From positions 248,001 to 312,000 of the forward strand of contig NZ_FOOX01000003.1 in assembly GCF_900113335.1 (NCBI RefSeq): 64,000 nucleotides of DNA, read 5' to 3'. The translations under genes were made by a program, and so were the position numbers. Shown piece after piece: positions 9,372-18,681 of the stretch (its first letter is position 1; each line of letters opens with the position of its first letter). The notes under the pieces are model-generated. The model made no database searches. It was not told the origin of the DNA and was given only the letters and a program-made list of their open reading frames with translations. This DNA is from Desulfotruncus arcticus DSM 17038 (GTDB taxonomy: Bacteria > Bacillota > Desulfotomaculia > Desulfotomaculales > Desulfallaceae).

Positions 9372-9387
9372 CGAAATGGGTTGCCAG

Positions 9388-9476
9388 CGATATCAGTTTC
9401 TATTGTAGACTTAGCCAGTTATAGGTATGAATATTAAAACGCGCGCTAAAGGAACTGATTAAGCGCGCGTTTTTTA
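9388..9476 (+). ncRNA. Copy A of a three-copy hairpin family (terminator-like)
   Basis: A GC hairpin (9440-9447 with 9462-9469) with the conserved loop AAAGGAACTGATT and a T6 tail. The same loop and stem design recurs at 17918-17949 and 44634-44659. This copy follows the chemoreceptor gene and can act as its terminator; upstream similarity to the other copies is weaker. Confidence 0.55.
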
Positions 9477-9619
9477 CCGCCCTGCAGTCCGGAACTTGGT
9501 AATGATAACCTGCCTGTCCGGTAATACTACTTCCAGACCCAATATGTGTTGCTCTCGGTGGCACCATATTAAGACCATTGGAATTAACATTAAAATCACT
9601 ACTGAAGAGGACTTGCTTA

Positions 9620-10882
9620 ATGGAATATAAAATGGCTTATGGCCAGGGATACAAGTCTTTGGGACTGCCGGAACAAAACGTGGCTGCAGTAATTAATCCT
9701 AAATTCCCCCGGGCTGCAGACCCGGGAGCCCTGGTAGAGGCTGCCCTGCATAACCCCATTGCCTCACCGGCTCTGGACCAGTTGATTAAAGTCAAGCGAC
9801 CCGGGCGGGTGGCGGTTATAGTTAATGATCATACCAGGCCAACGCCGCATGACTATATGCTGCCAATTCTGCTGCGGGAATTAAATCATGCCGGTATTAG
9901 TAACGATGCCATTACGTTGGTGGTGGCGACCGGCGCGCACAGGGGCAATACAGCAGCTGAAAGCCAGATTTCGCTGGGCACTGCTGCCAGCCGGTGTGCA
10001 ATTGTCAATCACAATTGCCGCAGCACGGACCTGATCGATATGGGTGTCCTGTCCAATGGTGTTCACCTTCATATCAACCCTTTGGTGGCAGAGGCCGAAC
10101 TGGTAATCTTAACAGGTATGATTGCTCCCCACGAACTGGCAGGGTTTTCAGGCGGTCGCAAGTCGATACTGCCGGGTATTGCCGGCATAGAAGCTATAAC
10201 AGCCAATCACTCTTTGCTAACCAGGGGTGGTATCGGCACCGGTAAACTGGACGGCAACCCGGTGCACCGGCTAATGATGGAAGCTATGCAGGTGGTAAAA
10301 CCTGATTTTATTCTTAATGTGGTTGCGGATACACAAAACCTGCCTGTCCATGCGGTGGCCGGTGACCCGGAAAAAGCCTGGCTGGCCGGCACAAAATTAT
10401 GCCGTGATTCAACTAAGGTTAGAAATATAATCACTGCCGATATAGCTTTTACAAGCGCCGGGGGATACCCCCGTGACATCAATCTGTACCAGACGATTAA
10501 GCCTATGCGCAGCGTCGCCAAATTCATCAAGGAGGGTGGTACACTGGTGATGTTTGCCCGTTGTAATGAAGGCGCCGGCAATGCTGTACTGGAGCAATGG
10601 GTGCACGAAGCTGCCAGCCCTTTTGAACTTACAAGCCGGCTGCAAAAACAATTCGTTTTAGGGGGGCATAAAGCTCATTTGCTGGCTGAACTGGTGGGAA
10701 AAGTTAATGTTGTTCTGGTATCAGATATGCTCGCACAAAGTGTGCGGCAGTTCTTCATGGAATCAGCCCAAAGCCCCGAAGAAGCCCTGCAGTTGGTCAC
10801 AAAGAAGCATGGAAGTGATTTTAAGGCTGTGGTTATCCCCTGGGCAGGCTTGATTATAACGGAGAATAAATATGCCTGGTAA
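9620..10882 (+). CDS. LarA-family (nickel pincer) racemase/epimerase-like protein
   Basis: A 420-residue member of the LarA family, whose founder interconverts D- and L-lactate with a nickel-pincer cofactor. Landmarks are the VNDHTRPTPHDYMLP N-terminal motif, TGAHRG (catalytic His region), PHELAGFSGGRKSILPG (second His and the lysine that anchors the pincer) and a downstream TANHSLL His. ATG 9620 is preferred to the earlier TTG 9578 because GAAGAGGA lies 8 bases before it. No larB, larC or larE cofactor genes are in the window. Substrate may be lactate or another 2-hydroxy acid; LarA homologues are diverse. Confidence 0.82.
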   Translation: MEYKMAYGQGYKSLGLPEQNVAAVINPKFPRAADPGALVEAALHNPIASPALDQLIKVKRPGRVAVIVNDHTRPTPHDYMLPILLRELNHAGISNDAITLVVATGAHRGNTAAESQISLGTAASRCAIVNHNCRSTDLIDMGVLSNGVHLHINPLVAEAELVILTGMIAPHELAGFSGGRKSILPGIAGIEAITANHSLLTRGGIGTGKLDGNPVHRLMMEAMQVVKPDFILNVVADTQNLPVHAVAGDPEKAWLAGTKLCRDSTKVRNIITADIAFTSAGGYPRDINLYQTIKPMRSVAKFIKEGGTLVMFARCNEGAGNAVLEQWVHEAASPFELTSRLQKQFVLGGHKAHLLAELVGKVNVVLVSDMLAQSVRQFFMESAQSPEEALQLVTKKHGSDFKAVVIPWAGLIITENKYAW

Positions 10883-10931
10883 GAAAACACTCGGCCTGAA
10901 TTGTTAACCAATTAGTAAAAATCCTGTAAAA

Positions 10932-10952
10932 GGGGCCGTTTGCTACGGCCCC
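10932..10952 (-). terminator. Terminator, mainly for the minus strand
   Basis: An 8-bp stem (10932-10939 with 10945-10952) with a TTTT run on the minus strand. It lies between the convergent larA-like gene and the 49-residue minus-strand gene. Confidence 0.6.
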
Positions 10953-10966
10953 GGAATTACCGGTCG

Positions 10967-11116
10967 CTATTTACCGGGGTGGCGTTGGACCGCCAAAAGG
11001 TATATTTCCTGGTTTGCTCCGCTGGCATTTATTTCTTTTTCCGTATTAATCAGGTGGTTTAATTGTTCCTGCGACAAATTTGCTGCTTCCATACCTTTGG
11101 TATCAATGTTTGGCAT
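10967..11116 (-). CDS. 49-residue small protein
   Basis: A short minus-strand frame with an ideal AAAGGAGGG site 8 bases before ATG. The product is polar and helical (LSQEQLNHLINTEKEINAS) with a conserved-looking tail ending in HPGK; no membrane segment. It ends at a terminator. No family recognised; the ribosome site is the main evidence. Confidence 0.6.
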   Translation of the reverse strand: MPNIDTKGMEAANLSQEQLNHLINTEKEINASGANQEIYLLAVQRHPGK

Positions 11117-11182
11117 ATTTCATCCCTCCTTTAAATTATTTTTGTCCAAACTTATTTTTTTTATAGCGTGAAATAATAATTG

Positions 11183-11211
11183 TTGACCTGAACAAGAAAC
11201 AAAAATATAAT
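11183..11211 (+). promoter_or_regulatory. feoAB promoter
   Basis: TTGACC 11183-11188, 17-base spacer, perfect TATAAT 11206-11211, 49 bases before feoA. No clear Fur box overlaps it. Confidence 0.75.
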
Positions 11212-11259
11212 ATGGTGAGAACGGTTATCTTTATCAATTGACGACTGTAGGTGCTCTTA

Positions 11260-11535
11260 ATGACTTTGGATAAAGTTAGACGTGGCGAACAAATCAAAGT
11301 AATATCTATAGGTGATTCCCGCACCAAAGAGCGGGCCCTTCGCATGGGTATTGATGCAGGAACTGTACTGACTTGTTCCGAAGTGGTTCCGGCCGGGCCG
11401 GTGGTTGTAAGTAAAAACAGACAGGAACTGGCTATCGGCAGAGCCTTTGCCCGGCATATCAATGTTGAAGTTCTGGCCCGGGCGGACGCGACCAGGCTGG
11501 CCAAGCCTGCCCTGAAAAGCGAAACTTGCCGATAA
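11260..11535 (+). CDS. feoA: FeoA family ferrous iron transport protein
   Basis: A 91-residue cytosolic SH3-like protein that supports FeoB-mediated ferrous iron uptake. The core runs from MTLDKVRRGEQIKVISIGD to about residue 75, with the ALRMGIDAGTVLTCSE loop and ELAIGRAFARHINV strand typical of FeoA. ATG 11260 is 8 bases after TAGGTG; GTG 11251 is unlikely. It sits 97 bases upstream of feoB, with a terminator-like hairpin between them that may tune feoB expression. Confidence 0.9.
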   Translation: MTLDKVRRGEQIKVISIGDSRTKERALRMGIDAGTVLTCSEVVPAGPVVVSKNRQELAIGRAFARHINVEVLARADATRLAKPALKSETCR

Positions 11536-11576
11536 ACACCGGCTTGCCAAGCATCGCTTTTAACTTGTATGACTGC

Positions 11577-11600
11577 CCCGGACTTGGACCGGGCTTTTTT
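11577..11600 (+). terminator. Hairpin with T-run between feoA and feoB
   Basis: Stem CCCGG 11577-11581 with CCGGG 11589-11593 then a T6 run. Possibly a partial terminator that lowers feoB relative to feoA. Confidence 0.6.
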
Positions 11601-11632
11601 ATTTCAATATAGATCAATTGTCGAGGCTAAAT

Positions 11633-13561
11633 ATGGAAAATTTAATTGCACCAGAGGGACAAAAAAGAATTGTGCTGGTGGGCAACCCCAACGTAGGCAA
11701 GTCGGTTTATTTTCACCGATTGACCGGTCAATATGTTGATGTATCTAATTTCCCGGGTACTACCATGGAATTTTACTGTGGTAAGCTTGGTTCCGATTTC
11801 CTGGTGGATACACCTGGTGTGTACGGCCTGTCCGGCCATAGCGAAGAAGAATTATTGGTCCGGGACGCAGTATTAACATCAGACATGGTAATTAACGTGG
11901 TTGATGCTGTACATCTGGAACGTGACCTGTTTTTAACCTGTCAGCTGCTGGATGCCGGGGTGCCCATGGTTATAGCTCTTAACATGGTTGACGAACTTGA
12001 AGGGCGTGGTATGGAAGTTGATACAGCCCGGATGGAGCAACTTTTAGGTGTTCCCGTTGTTGCAACGGTGGCGGTAACCGGCCAGGGTTTTAACCGGCTC
12101 AGTGAAAAGCTGGCCGCAGCCCGTCCGGGTCAGGCTGACATTTTGGTTGGGCAGTTATTGGCGGGTTACCCCGGCATACCACGCAGAGAGGCAGTTTTTA
12201 TTCTGGAGGGAGATTCCGAAGTGTCCTCCCACCGCGGGTTGGAGCCGGGGCAGGACAGAGATAAAATTTACCAAGCCAGGCAGCACCGTGCGGGGGAAAT
12301 TTCCTCAGCTGTTTTGAAAGAAAAGCGCATGGACGCGTCTATCGCTTCCACTATTGGTCACTGGCTGATTAATCCTTTAACGGGTATTCCCGCATTAATT
12401 ATAACTTTGTGGGCTATTTATGAACTGGTGGGGGTTTTTTTCGCCCAAACGGTGGTAGGAGTTACTGAAATTATTATTATGAAAGGACACTATGAACCGC
12501 TGGTCCGGTCGCTGCTTAACCATGTTTTGGATTTGGATTCACCCCTGGGAGTTATTTTATCCGGGCAATTCGGCCTTTTAACTATGGCCATAACTTATCT
12601 ATTTGGGTTGCTGCTGCCTCTGGTGGGCGGGTTCTTTTTGGTGCTTTCCATTCTGGAGGATTCGGGATACCTGCCCAGGATTGCCACATTGATGGACCGG
12701 ATAATGAGTTATATCGGGCTTAACGGGCAGGCTGTAATTCCTCTGGTGCTAGGTTTTGGCTGCGTCACAATGGCGGCCATAACTACCCGTATGCTGGCCT
12801 CGGACCGGGAGCGCCGCATAGCTATTTTTTTACTGGCTCTTTCCATCCCCTGCTCGGCGCAGCTTGCTTTTGTGGCGGCGATTTTAGGCTCGCTGGGCCC
12901 GGGGTACATGTTTTTATACGGGTTCTTCATCTTAAGCGTTATGGCCGGGGTGGGTACTTTAATGGACCGCCTGCTGCCTGGATATACTCAGCCGCTCTGG
13001 TTGGACTTGCCTACAATGAGATTGCCGAGGCTAAATAATATACTGAAAAAAACCTGGATCAGGACATTTGGCTTTCTGAAGGAAGCGTTTCCTATTTTCC
13101 TGGGAGGTGCGTTGTTGTTAAGTTTGCTTAAGGTAACCGGGCTGATGGAGGCAATTGAACGAATGATGCAGCCATTAACCACCGGCTGGCTCTACTTGCC
13201 GGGTGAAACAGCCGGTGCCTTTATTATGGGTTTTATCCGCAGAGATTTTGGTACAGCGGGCATCATGGCCATACCAATGGAGCCATTGCAAAAATTTATC
13301 GCACTGGTAACCCTAACCCTATTCGTTCCCTGTATCGCAACTACGCTCGTTATTTTCAAGGAGAGGGGCTGGCGGGAAGGAATTGCCATTTGGTTAACGG
13401 TACTGACGCTGGCCTTTACCATGGGTGGGTTGTTGGCCCACGTCATTTACTATGCGCAGGGAGTAAACCCGGCCATGACGCTGCCGCTGACCGCGCTGTT
13501 CGTTTCGATGTTGCTAATGCTGGCAGTAATAGCGGCTCGCTGGCGACGAGGGATTGGTTGA
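11633..13561 (+). CDS. feoB: Ferrous iron transporter FeoB
   Basis: A 642-residue G-protein-coupled membrane transporter for Fe(II). The N-terminal GTPase carries G1 GNPNVGKS (residues 18-25), G3 DTPGVYGL and G4 NMVDE, followed by a helical spacer and a membrane region with two Gate domains (GFGCVTMAAITTRM; GFIRRDFGTAGI). ATG 11633 follows CGAGG by 6 bases; the upstream TTG 11618 is rejected. The length is near the short end for FeoB, without a FeoC-like tail. A Fur regulator is encoded 4.7 kb downstream. Confidence 0.95.
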   Translation: MENLIAPEGQKRIVLVGNPNVGKSVYFHRLTGQYVDVSNFPGTTMEFYCGKLGSDFLVDTPGVYGLSGHSEEELLVRDAVLTSDMVINVVDAVHLERDLFLTCQLLDAGVPMVIALNMVDELEGRGMEVDTARMEQLLGVPVVATVAVTGQGFNRLSEKLAAARPGQADILVGQLLAGYPGIPRREAVFILEGDSEVSSHRGLEPGQDRDKIYQARQHRAGEISSAVLKEKRMDASIASTIGHWLINPLTGIPALIITLWAIYELVGVFFAQTVVGVTEIIIMKGHYEPLVRSLLNHVLDLDSPLGVILSGQFGLLTMAITYLFGLLLPLVGGFFLVLSILEDSGYLPRIATLMDRIMSYIGLNGQAVIPLVLGFGCVTMAAITTRMLASDRERRIAIFLLALSIPCSAQLAFVAAILGSLGPGYMFLYGFFILSVMAGVGTLMDRLLPGYTQPLWLDLPTMRLPRLNNILKKTWIRTFGFLKEAFPIFLGGALLLSLLKVTGLMEAIERMMQPLTTGWLYLPGETAGAFIMGFIRRDFGTAGIMAIPMEPLQKFIALVTLTLFVPCIATTLVIFKERGWREGIAIWLTVLTLAFTMGGLLAHVIYYAQGVNPAMTLPLTALFVSMLLMLAVIAARWRRGIG

Positions 13562-13620
13562 TATCAAGAAATGTGATAAAATTACCGTTGTTTGAGGTAT
13601 TTAAGGGCGGGAGAAAACAG

Positions 13621-14916
13621 TTGCTGAAGAGAATAATTTTATTGCTGATGCTTTATCTGATGGCGGTTGTTGGGAGACCTCCGGCCGCTGTGGCGGCTCC
13701 GGATAATATTCCCGAGCCGGTGGGTGAGGCCGCGATTCTAATTGATGCGGATAACGGCCAGGTACTTTATGATAAAAATGCGGATCAGAGAATGTTCCCT
13801 GCCAGTACCACCAAAATACTTACAGCTTTGCTGGCCCTTGAACGGGCCAAGCCTGATGATATGGTGGAGATAAGCGAGCGGGCGGCTAAGATTGGCGGAA
13901 CGAGAGTAGGCCTGCAACCCGGGGAAAAGGTCAAAATGGAAGACCTGCTGTACATTCTCATGCTAAGCTCGGCTAACGATGCGGCTATTGCCATTGCCGA
14001 GCATGTGGGAGGCTCAGTAGAGCATTTTGCCGACTTAATGAATGCCCGGGCTAAACAAGCGGGAGCAACGGGAACAAACTTTATCAATCCGAACGGCATG
14101 CCTGACGAAAACCACTATACCACAGCGCGGGATTTGGCTTTAATCAGCCGCGAGGCGATGAAAAATCCTGCTTTCAGGAGGATCGTCGGAACAACAAATT
14201 ACAAAGTGGATCGTAAAAAAAATATGTCTCCCGAGCTAAAGCAAAACATTGAGAAGCTGGAGCGTATTTACGGTCCGGTACAGGAGGATTTTTATAACCA
14301 TAATAAACTTATCTCGAGCAGCTATTATGGTTATAAAGGGGCAAACGGCATTAAAACAGGTTATACCGTAGACGCTGGCCAATGCATCGTCGCCTCTGCT
14401 GATAAGGACGACAGGGAGCTGATAGCGGTGGTGCTAAAGACCCAGGGTGCCAACTTGTGGTCTGATCCCGCAATGTTACTTGATTATGGTTTTAATAATT
14501 TTACTCCGGTGCAGTTGATCAAGCCCAAACAGATAATTACTGACGCCGCTGTGCTGCATGGCTCAAGAAGAGCCGTACTTGAAACCACAAGTAGTTTTTA
14601 TTACAATTTCCCTGTTGAGGAGTCCCCCGAGGTAACCCGCAAGGCTGTATTGGAAGAAAATATCCGTGCTCCGTTGGAGGCCGGACAAAAATTAGCGGAA
14701 TTGGTGCTGGAGTCTGACGGAGAGGAATTGGGAAGGGTCCAGTTGGTCAATATTTACCCTGTGTCCCGTAAGATTACAAGTTACTGGTGGTTTTGGGCTG
14801 CAGCCATAACCTTGGCTGCGTTTGTGCTGAAATTGTTAACGATTGCGATGCGACGGCGCCCCAGGCAACGTTCCCGGAGCAATGTTGTTTACTTGAAAAA
14901 TAGAGATCGCAGGTAA
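13621..14916 (+). CDS. dacF: D-alanyl-D-alanine carboxypeptidase (DacF/PBP5 type)
   Basis: A secreted, C-terminally anchored serine carboxypeptidase that trims peptidoglycan stem peptides. TTG 13621 is chosen: GGGCGGGAG lies 7 bases upstream and the product begins with a classic signal peptide ending near AVAA. Catalytic motifs are STTK (near residue 62), SAND (SxN, near 119) and KTG in GIKTGYTVDAG (near 245). A PBP5 C-terminal beta domain follows and a Trp-rich membrane anchor lies near 395-415. It begins 60 bases after feoB. The frame extends upstream inside feoB without a start signal. Confidence 0.9.
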   Translation: MLKRIILLLMLYLMAVVGRPPAAVAAPDNIPEPVGEAAILIDADNGQVLYDKNADQRMFPASTTKILTALLALERAKPDDMVEISERAAKIGGTRVGLQPGEKVKMEDLLYILMLSSANDAAIAIAEHVGGSVEHFADLMNARAKQAGATGTNFINPNGMPDENHYTTARDLALISREAMKNPAFRRIVGTTNYKVDRKKNMSPELKQNIEKLERIYGPVQEDFYNHNKLISSSYYGYKGANGIKTGYTVDAGQCIVASADKDDRELIAVVLKTQGANLWSDPAMLLDYGFNNFTPVQLIKPKQIITDAAVLHGSRRAVLETTSSFYYNFPVEESPEVTRKAVLEENIRAPLEAGQKLAELVLESDGEELGRVQLVNIYPVSRKITSYWWFWAAAITLAAFVLKLLTIAMRRRPRQRSRSNVVYLKNRDRR

Positions 14917-14959
14917 AAAAGCAGCCTCTTTCCAGTTAGAGCAAAGAGGCTGCTTTTTT
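14915..14959. terminator. Bidirectional terminator
   Basis: Perfect 16-bp stem (14915-14930 with 14944-14959), A-rich on the left and T-rich on the right, so it serves both convergent genes. Confidence 0.9.
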
Positions 14960-14968
14960 ATTTACCGG

Positions 14969-15895
14969 TCACCGGTCCGGGACGATTAGCTTTACCAGTC
15001 TGGTAAAGGGCCGGGCCAGCGGCAGTACGACCAGGCTGCTGATAATGTTGAATAATGTGTGCGCGTTGGCCACCTGGCGCGGCAGGTTATCCGCGCTATG
15101 GCCGACCAGTATTGCAAGCGGCTGTATAAATGGCAGGAATAGGATTACTCCCAGAACATTCAGCAGCACGTGAGCTGCAGCCACCTGTTTCCCAACCCTG
15201 GACCCTCCAAAGCTTGCCAGTATGGCGGTAATACAGGTGCCGATATTGTTGCCCAAAACCAGAGCTAGCGCTATCGGCAGAGAAACGAGCTGTTGTTCTG
15301 ATAGAAGCATAACTATGCCGGTGGCCGCAGCGCTGCTGTGCAATAAGGCAGTCACCAGCGTTCCTGCCAGCACCGCCCGCAAGGGGCTGCCATGCAGGGT
15401 TGAAAGGATTTCATTCAGCCAGGAGGCCTCCCGGAGCGGGGCAAGGGCTGTGGCTATCAGCCATAAGCTGCCAAAAACCAATCCGAACCCGAAAAGGGAA
15501 CGACCTAATTGACCGGTAGGGCGATGTCCTCCTAGCACACATAATACCGCTCCCACTGCCACGGCGGGTAACGCCAGTTTGAATAAGTCGAAGGATATCA
15601 GCTGTACGGTTATGCAGGTTCCCACATTGGCACCGAGGATTATCCCCACGGCTTGCGCCAGATTAAGCAGACCGGCATTAATGAAGCCGATGGTAAGCAC
15701 TGATACGGCCGTGCTGCTCTGTGCCAGCATAGTTAGAAGTGTGCCTGTAATGGCAGCAGCTACAGATGTGGCCGTTAACGTGGATAGTGCCCGCTTCATT
15801 TTTTCTCTGGATAGGTTCTCCAGTCCGGACCTCATTATTTGCATACCTTGCAGCAGCAGGTAAAGACCGGCTAATGTCCCTGTAATTACCAACAA
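14969..15895 (-). CDS. Na/Pi cotransporter family protein
   Basis: A 308-residue membrane protein of the sodium/phosphate symporter family (NptA/YqeW type). The inverted repeat of the family is visible: QSSTAVSVLTIGFINAGLL with GANVGTC in the first half, and LLHSSAAATGIVMLL with LGNNIGTC in the second. There is no C-terminal PhoU-like domain, which many bacterial members carry. TTG 15895 is preceded by GGGAGGGA. Sodium-driven phosphate movement is a family inference. Confidence 0.88.
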   Translation of the reverse strand: MLVITGTLAGLYLLLQGMQIMRSGLENLSREKMKRALSTLTATSVAAAITGTLLTMLAQSSTAVSVLTIGFINAGLLNLAQAVGIILGANVGTCITVQLISFDLFKLALPAVAVGAVLCVLGGHRPTGQLGRSLFGFGLVFGSLWLIATALAPLREASWLNEILSTLHGSPLRAVLAGTLVTALLHSSAAATGIVMLLSEQQLVSLPIALALVLGNNIGTCITAILASFGGSRVGKQVAAAHVLLNVLGVILFLPFIQPLAILVGHSADNLPRQVANAHTLFNIISSLVVLPLARPFTRLVKLIVPDR

Positions 15896-16090
15896 AGCTG
15901 TCCCTCCCGGCGCCGGGTATTTATTACTGTTTATGGGTGGCTGCCCCCTGGTATGCAGGAAAGATTAAATCTTTTCATTGAAAATTTTTCGGGGCAGTTT
16001 AACAATTATTTAATTTTATGGACATAATTTATTAATTAATTGACTGTATCCTTTAATATAACAACAGGAATATCAAAGGAGGGAAAATTG

Positions 16091-17293
16091 ATGTTTTTTA
16101 TGAATTTTTTTAAAAACAACACAGGTACAGTCACGTGCCAGAATCAAAACGACATGATTAATTTTATTTCCGCGTTATCAGGCTTTTCTCTTGTCCACAC
16201 GGAACTTATGGCCTTCAGGGCGTCGTTAAAAATACAGGAAGTTGTGCAAAAAGCTTCGGATTTAGCGGCTACCAGCCAGGAAATGGCTGCCACTACCGAG
16301 GAAGTATCTGCGTCAGCCCAGCAAATCAGTGCCGGTATGCAGCAGGTGAGGGCCGGGTCCGTGGAAAACATTAATAAAATAGACAGCCTTGACCAATTGT
16401 CAAATCAGGTCGGAGCAACACTTGATAAAATGGTTGGAGACACGGGCAATCTGGTTAACAGGATTAAAAAGATAGATAATATTTCCCAGAATGTTTCTGA
16501 AATAGCCGACCAGACTAATTTATTATCATTAAATGCGGCTATTGAAGCAGCCCGCGCGGGAGAGCACGGCCGGGGGTTCTCGGTGGTGGCCGATGAAGTC
16601 CGAAAGCTGGCAGGGCAGACGAAAACCGCTGTTTCAGAGGTGAAAACCATATCAGACCAGATTAACGGTGATGCCATGATGGTGGGGGATGCGGTGACAG
16701 GGGTTCAAAAAACCTTTGACAACTATATGAATGAGGTCAGGGAGGTCTCTGACCGGACGCGCCAGAGCGTAAATCAAATTGAAGAAACAGCCGAAGCTTC
16801 GGAAACAATTGCTCAGGCTATGACGCAACAGGCCACGGCTACGGAAAGCCTGGCCAAACTTGCACAGGAACTCACAGCTTCGGTTGACTTTGGTGATGTT
16901 ATTGTCAACGATGCCAACCATTTAATTGCCATAGTCGAGCCATATTTAAAGTTCACTGAATCTGATTCCATTATCAGCACTCTGGCGGCCCGCCTTTTTG
17001 ATCACGCGGTGTTTTTAAAAAATGTCATCAATAATGCGGGCAAAGGCGGAACTACAATAACTCATCATGATTGTGCTTTTGGTAAATGGTACGATGCCAA
17101 TCGTAATAAATTTAATCATATTAATGAATTTAAAGCTATTGACGAACCTCATCGTTTGGTGCACGAGGCCGGCAGGTTGCTGGCCGAAGAAAAAAATCTT
17201 GAAAATACTGATTTACTAATCAAGTCTTCTGTTCAAATTTTAGAAGGATTTGTTAAATTGCTTGACGTATTTAAAAAGAAGGATGCCGCCTGA
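16091..17293 (+). CDS. Soluble chemoreceptor with C-terminal CZB zinc domain
   Basis: A 400-residue methyl-accepting protein with no transmembrane segment. The MCP signalling domain holds the tip [20 protein letters not shown] near residue 155. The C-terminus is a CZB domain: [21 protein letters not shown] and [10 protein letters not shown] supply the His/Cys/His/His zinc ligands. CZB proteins sense zinc or oxidants such as HOCl through the zinc-bound Cys. Short cytosolic receptors of this sort can join membrane arrays. AAGGAGGG precedes ATG 16091 by 7 bases. No other chemotaxis genes are nearby. Confidence 0.9.
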   Translation: MFFMNFFKNNTGTVTCQNQNDMINFISALSGFSLVHTELMAFRASLKIQEVVQKASDLAATSQEMAATTEEVSASAQQISAGMQQVRAGSVENINKIDSLDQLSNQVGATLDKMVGDTGNLVNRIKKIDNISQNVSEIADQTNLLSLNAAIEAARAGEHGRGFSVVADEVRKLAGQTKTAVSEVKTISDQINGDAMMVGDAVTGVQKTFDNYMNEVREVSDRTRQSVNQIEETAEASETIAQAMTQQATATESLAKLAQELTASVDFGDVIVNDANHLIAIVEPYLKFTESDSIISTLAARLFDHAVFLKNVINNAGKGGTTITHHDCAFGKWYDANRNKFNHINEFKAIDEPHRLVHEAGRLLAEEKNLENTDLLIKSSVQILEGFVKLLDVFKKKDAA

Positions 17294-17358
17294 AATAGTC
17301 GTCGGCGGTCAGTCGCCGGTAGATAACATGCGACTTGGTTGCTTTTAAACAGTTATTG

Positions 17359-17682
17359 CTATTCTTCTGTTGGTGACGCGTCAACGGCGTGGGCGTCTAC
17401 TTTAGCGTTGTGATTATTGCGCAGCTGTTTTAGCTGGGGCATCGGATATGCTATTGTTCTAAAGGCTTGCTCATCCGATTCGCCGTTACTTAACACGGGA
17501 ATTCCTTCCCTGGCTCTTCTAAGGGTTGCCCGCAAATGAAATTCCGCTGCTGTAAGGTCATAAATTGCCGCGTCAAGAGTGTCATAATTGGCGTTATTGA
17601 AATGGTTTTGCGCTTCTTCCAAGAGGTCAAGGGCCTCTCTGAGGGCAGGGTTGATCATGTCGTATTTGCTGTTGTTATACAA
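17359..17682 (-). CDS. Small helical protein of unknown function
   Basis: A 107-residue protein starting at TTG 17682, with GAGGTGG 6 bases upstream. The first 65 residues form two or three amphipathic helices (REALDLLEEAQNHFNN; IYDLTAAEFHLRATLRRA); the tail is disordered and acidic. No membrane span, signal peptide or cysteine. It is divergent from fur with a 535-base gap. Not recognised. Confidence 0.6.
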   Translation of the reverse strand: MYNNSKYDMINPALREALDLLEEAQNHFNNANYDTLDAAIYDLTAAEFHLRATLRRAREGIPVLSNGESDEQAFRTIAYPMPQLKQLRNNHNAKVDAHAVDASPTEE

Positions 17683-17840
17683 TGGAAGCCACCTCGATTT
17701 CGACTAAAAAGCATGGTTATTTTATGCTCAGCTATGTATTGCTGTCGCGGGCTTTATTGCTTATATAATCTTTTGCCCGGGTGAGGCTGTTTTATACGAG
17801 GTAAAAAGATCAAGCTTTGAGTGTAAACTTAACCGATTAA

Positions 17841-17957
17841 TTTTCGCTTTTTCACACTTCGCTAGAATTTATATCCGGCTATGTATATGGCCGGAACATA
17901 GGATTAAAGTACAAAAAAGCGCGTATTAAAGGAACTGATTGAACGCGCTTTTTTTAT
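17841..17957 (+). ncRNA. Copy B of the three-copy hairpin family
   Basis: A 5-bp hairpin (17875-17879 with 17890-17894), an A-rich linker containing AAAGTAC, then a GC hairpin (17918-17924 with 17943-17949) with loop TTAAAGGAACTGATT and a T7 tail. No plus-strand gene lies upstream for it to terminate, so a small RNA gene is plausible. It aligns with copy C over about 100 bases. Confidence 0.5.
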
Positions 17958-18012
17958 TGCAAGCGAAATATTTGAGTAGTATAATATATGAAAAGAGTCC
18001 ATCCAATTTTCT

Positions 18013-18036
18013 CCCCGTCAATTGACGGGGATTCTT
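18013..18036 (+). terminator. Palindromic terminator-like hairpin
   Basis: Perfect palindrome CCCCGTCAATTGACGGGG (18013-18030) followed by ATTCTTTT. It lies downstream of copy B and upstream of the fur promoter. Confidence 0.55.
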
Positions 18037-18066
18037 TTATCTAAAAGTTTTTGACATACGTTCATA

Positions 18067-18096
18067 TTGACAGGCGCCAGTATATTTGGATATACT
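18067..18096 (+). promoter_or_regulatory. fur promoter
   Basis: TTGACA 18067-18072, 18-base spacer, TATACT 18091-18096. The transcript would have a leader of roughly 115 bases. Confidence 0.65.
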
Positions 18097-18217
18097 ACTA
18101 TTAGGGAATTCTTCTGGCTACGAAGTTCATTGAAAGTATATCTCCGGCATTGGAGCAATGATCACGGAGCGGAAGTGTATCCTCGTTATTTAAAAGAAAT
18201 TTTTGGTGGTGTGTTAA

Positions 18218-18673
18218 ATGCGCGGAGTAATTGGTGAAGTAGAGGAAAAGCTGCGCTCTAACGAATATAAAATGACTCCCAAGCGGGAGTATGTCCTGAG
18301 GGTGTTATTAGAAAACAAAGATAAACACCTCAGTGCCGAAGAAGTATATAACCTGGTTAAAATTAAAGCGCCTGATGTTGGCCTGGCAACGGTATATCGT
18401 ACTCTGGAGTTGTTTTCCAGTTTTGATATTATCCATAGCATGGATTTTGGAGACGGTAGAAAACGTTATGAATTTGGGGTGGATAACGGTGATGGGCACA
18501 GGCATCACCACTTAATTTGTGTGCAATGCGGTAAAATAATCGAGATGAATGAAGATCTGTTGGAGGACCTGGAAGAAAGAGTCAACAGGACATATAATTT
18601 TACCATTAGTGACCATGAACTGAAAATATTCGGGCGGTGCAGCGAATGCATGCCCAAAAATAAGAAGGAATGA
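18218..18673 (+). CDS. fur: Fur family transcriptional regulator
   Basis: A 151-residue metal- or peroxide-responsive repressor. The winged helix lies at residues 15-85 (HLSAEEVYNLVK, GLATVYRTLELF), followed by the His-rich metal site GHRHHHLICVQCGKI and the structural zinc pairs CVQC and CSEC. Whether it is Fur, Zur or PerR cannot be decided; no tell-tale residue is unambiguous. GGTGGTG precedes ATG 18218. A 49-residue coiled-coil gene follows 8 bases later. Confidence 0.9.
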   Translation: MRGVIGEVEEKLRSNEYKMTPKREYVLRVLLENKDKHLSAEEVYNLVKIKAPDVGLATVYRTLELFSSFDIIHSMDFGDGRKRYEFGVDNGDGHRHHHLICVQCGKIIEMNEDLLEDLEERVNRTYNFTISDHELKIFGRCSECMPKNKKE

Positions 18674-18681
18674 CAACAATA

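Larger units (their letters stand above)
17683..18217. other. Gene-poor region holding an RNA-like element and the fur promoter
   Basis: No protein gene is supported. From left to right: the minus-strand start region of the 107-residue gene, copy B of the hairpin family (17841-17957), a perfect 18-base palindrome with a T-rich tail (18013-18040), and the fur promoter with a leader of about 115 bases. Confidence 0.6.

Noticed and set aside
11150-11215. Fur box at the feoAB promoter
   Set aside because: AT-rich sequence only; no palindrome matching the GATAAT-type consensus was convincing.
13390-13620. Upstream extension of dacF into feoB
   Set aside because: No start signal; TTG 13621 has a ribosome site and opens a signal peptide.
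15896-16090. Cyclic di-GMP (GEMM) riboswitch upstream of the soluble chemoreceptor
   Set aside because: The conserved GEMM core is absent.
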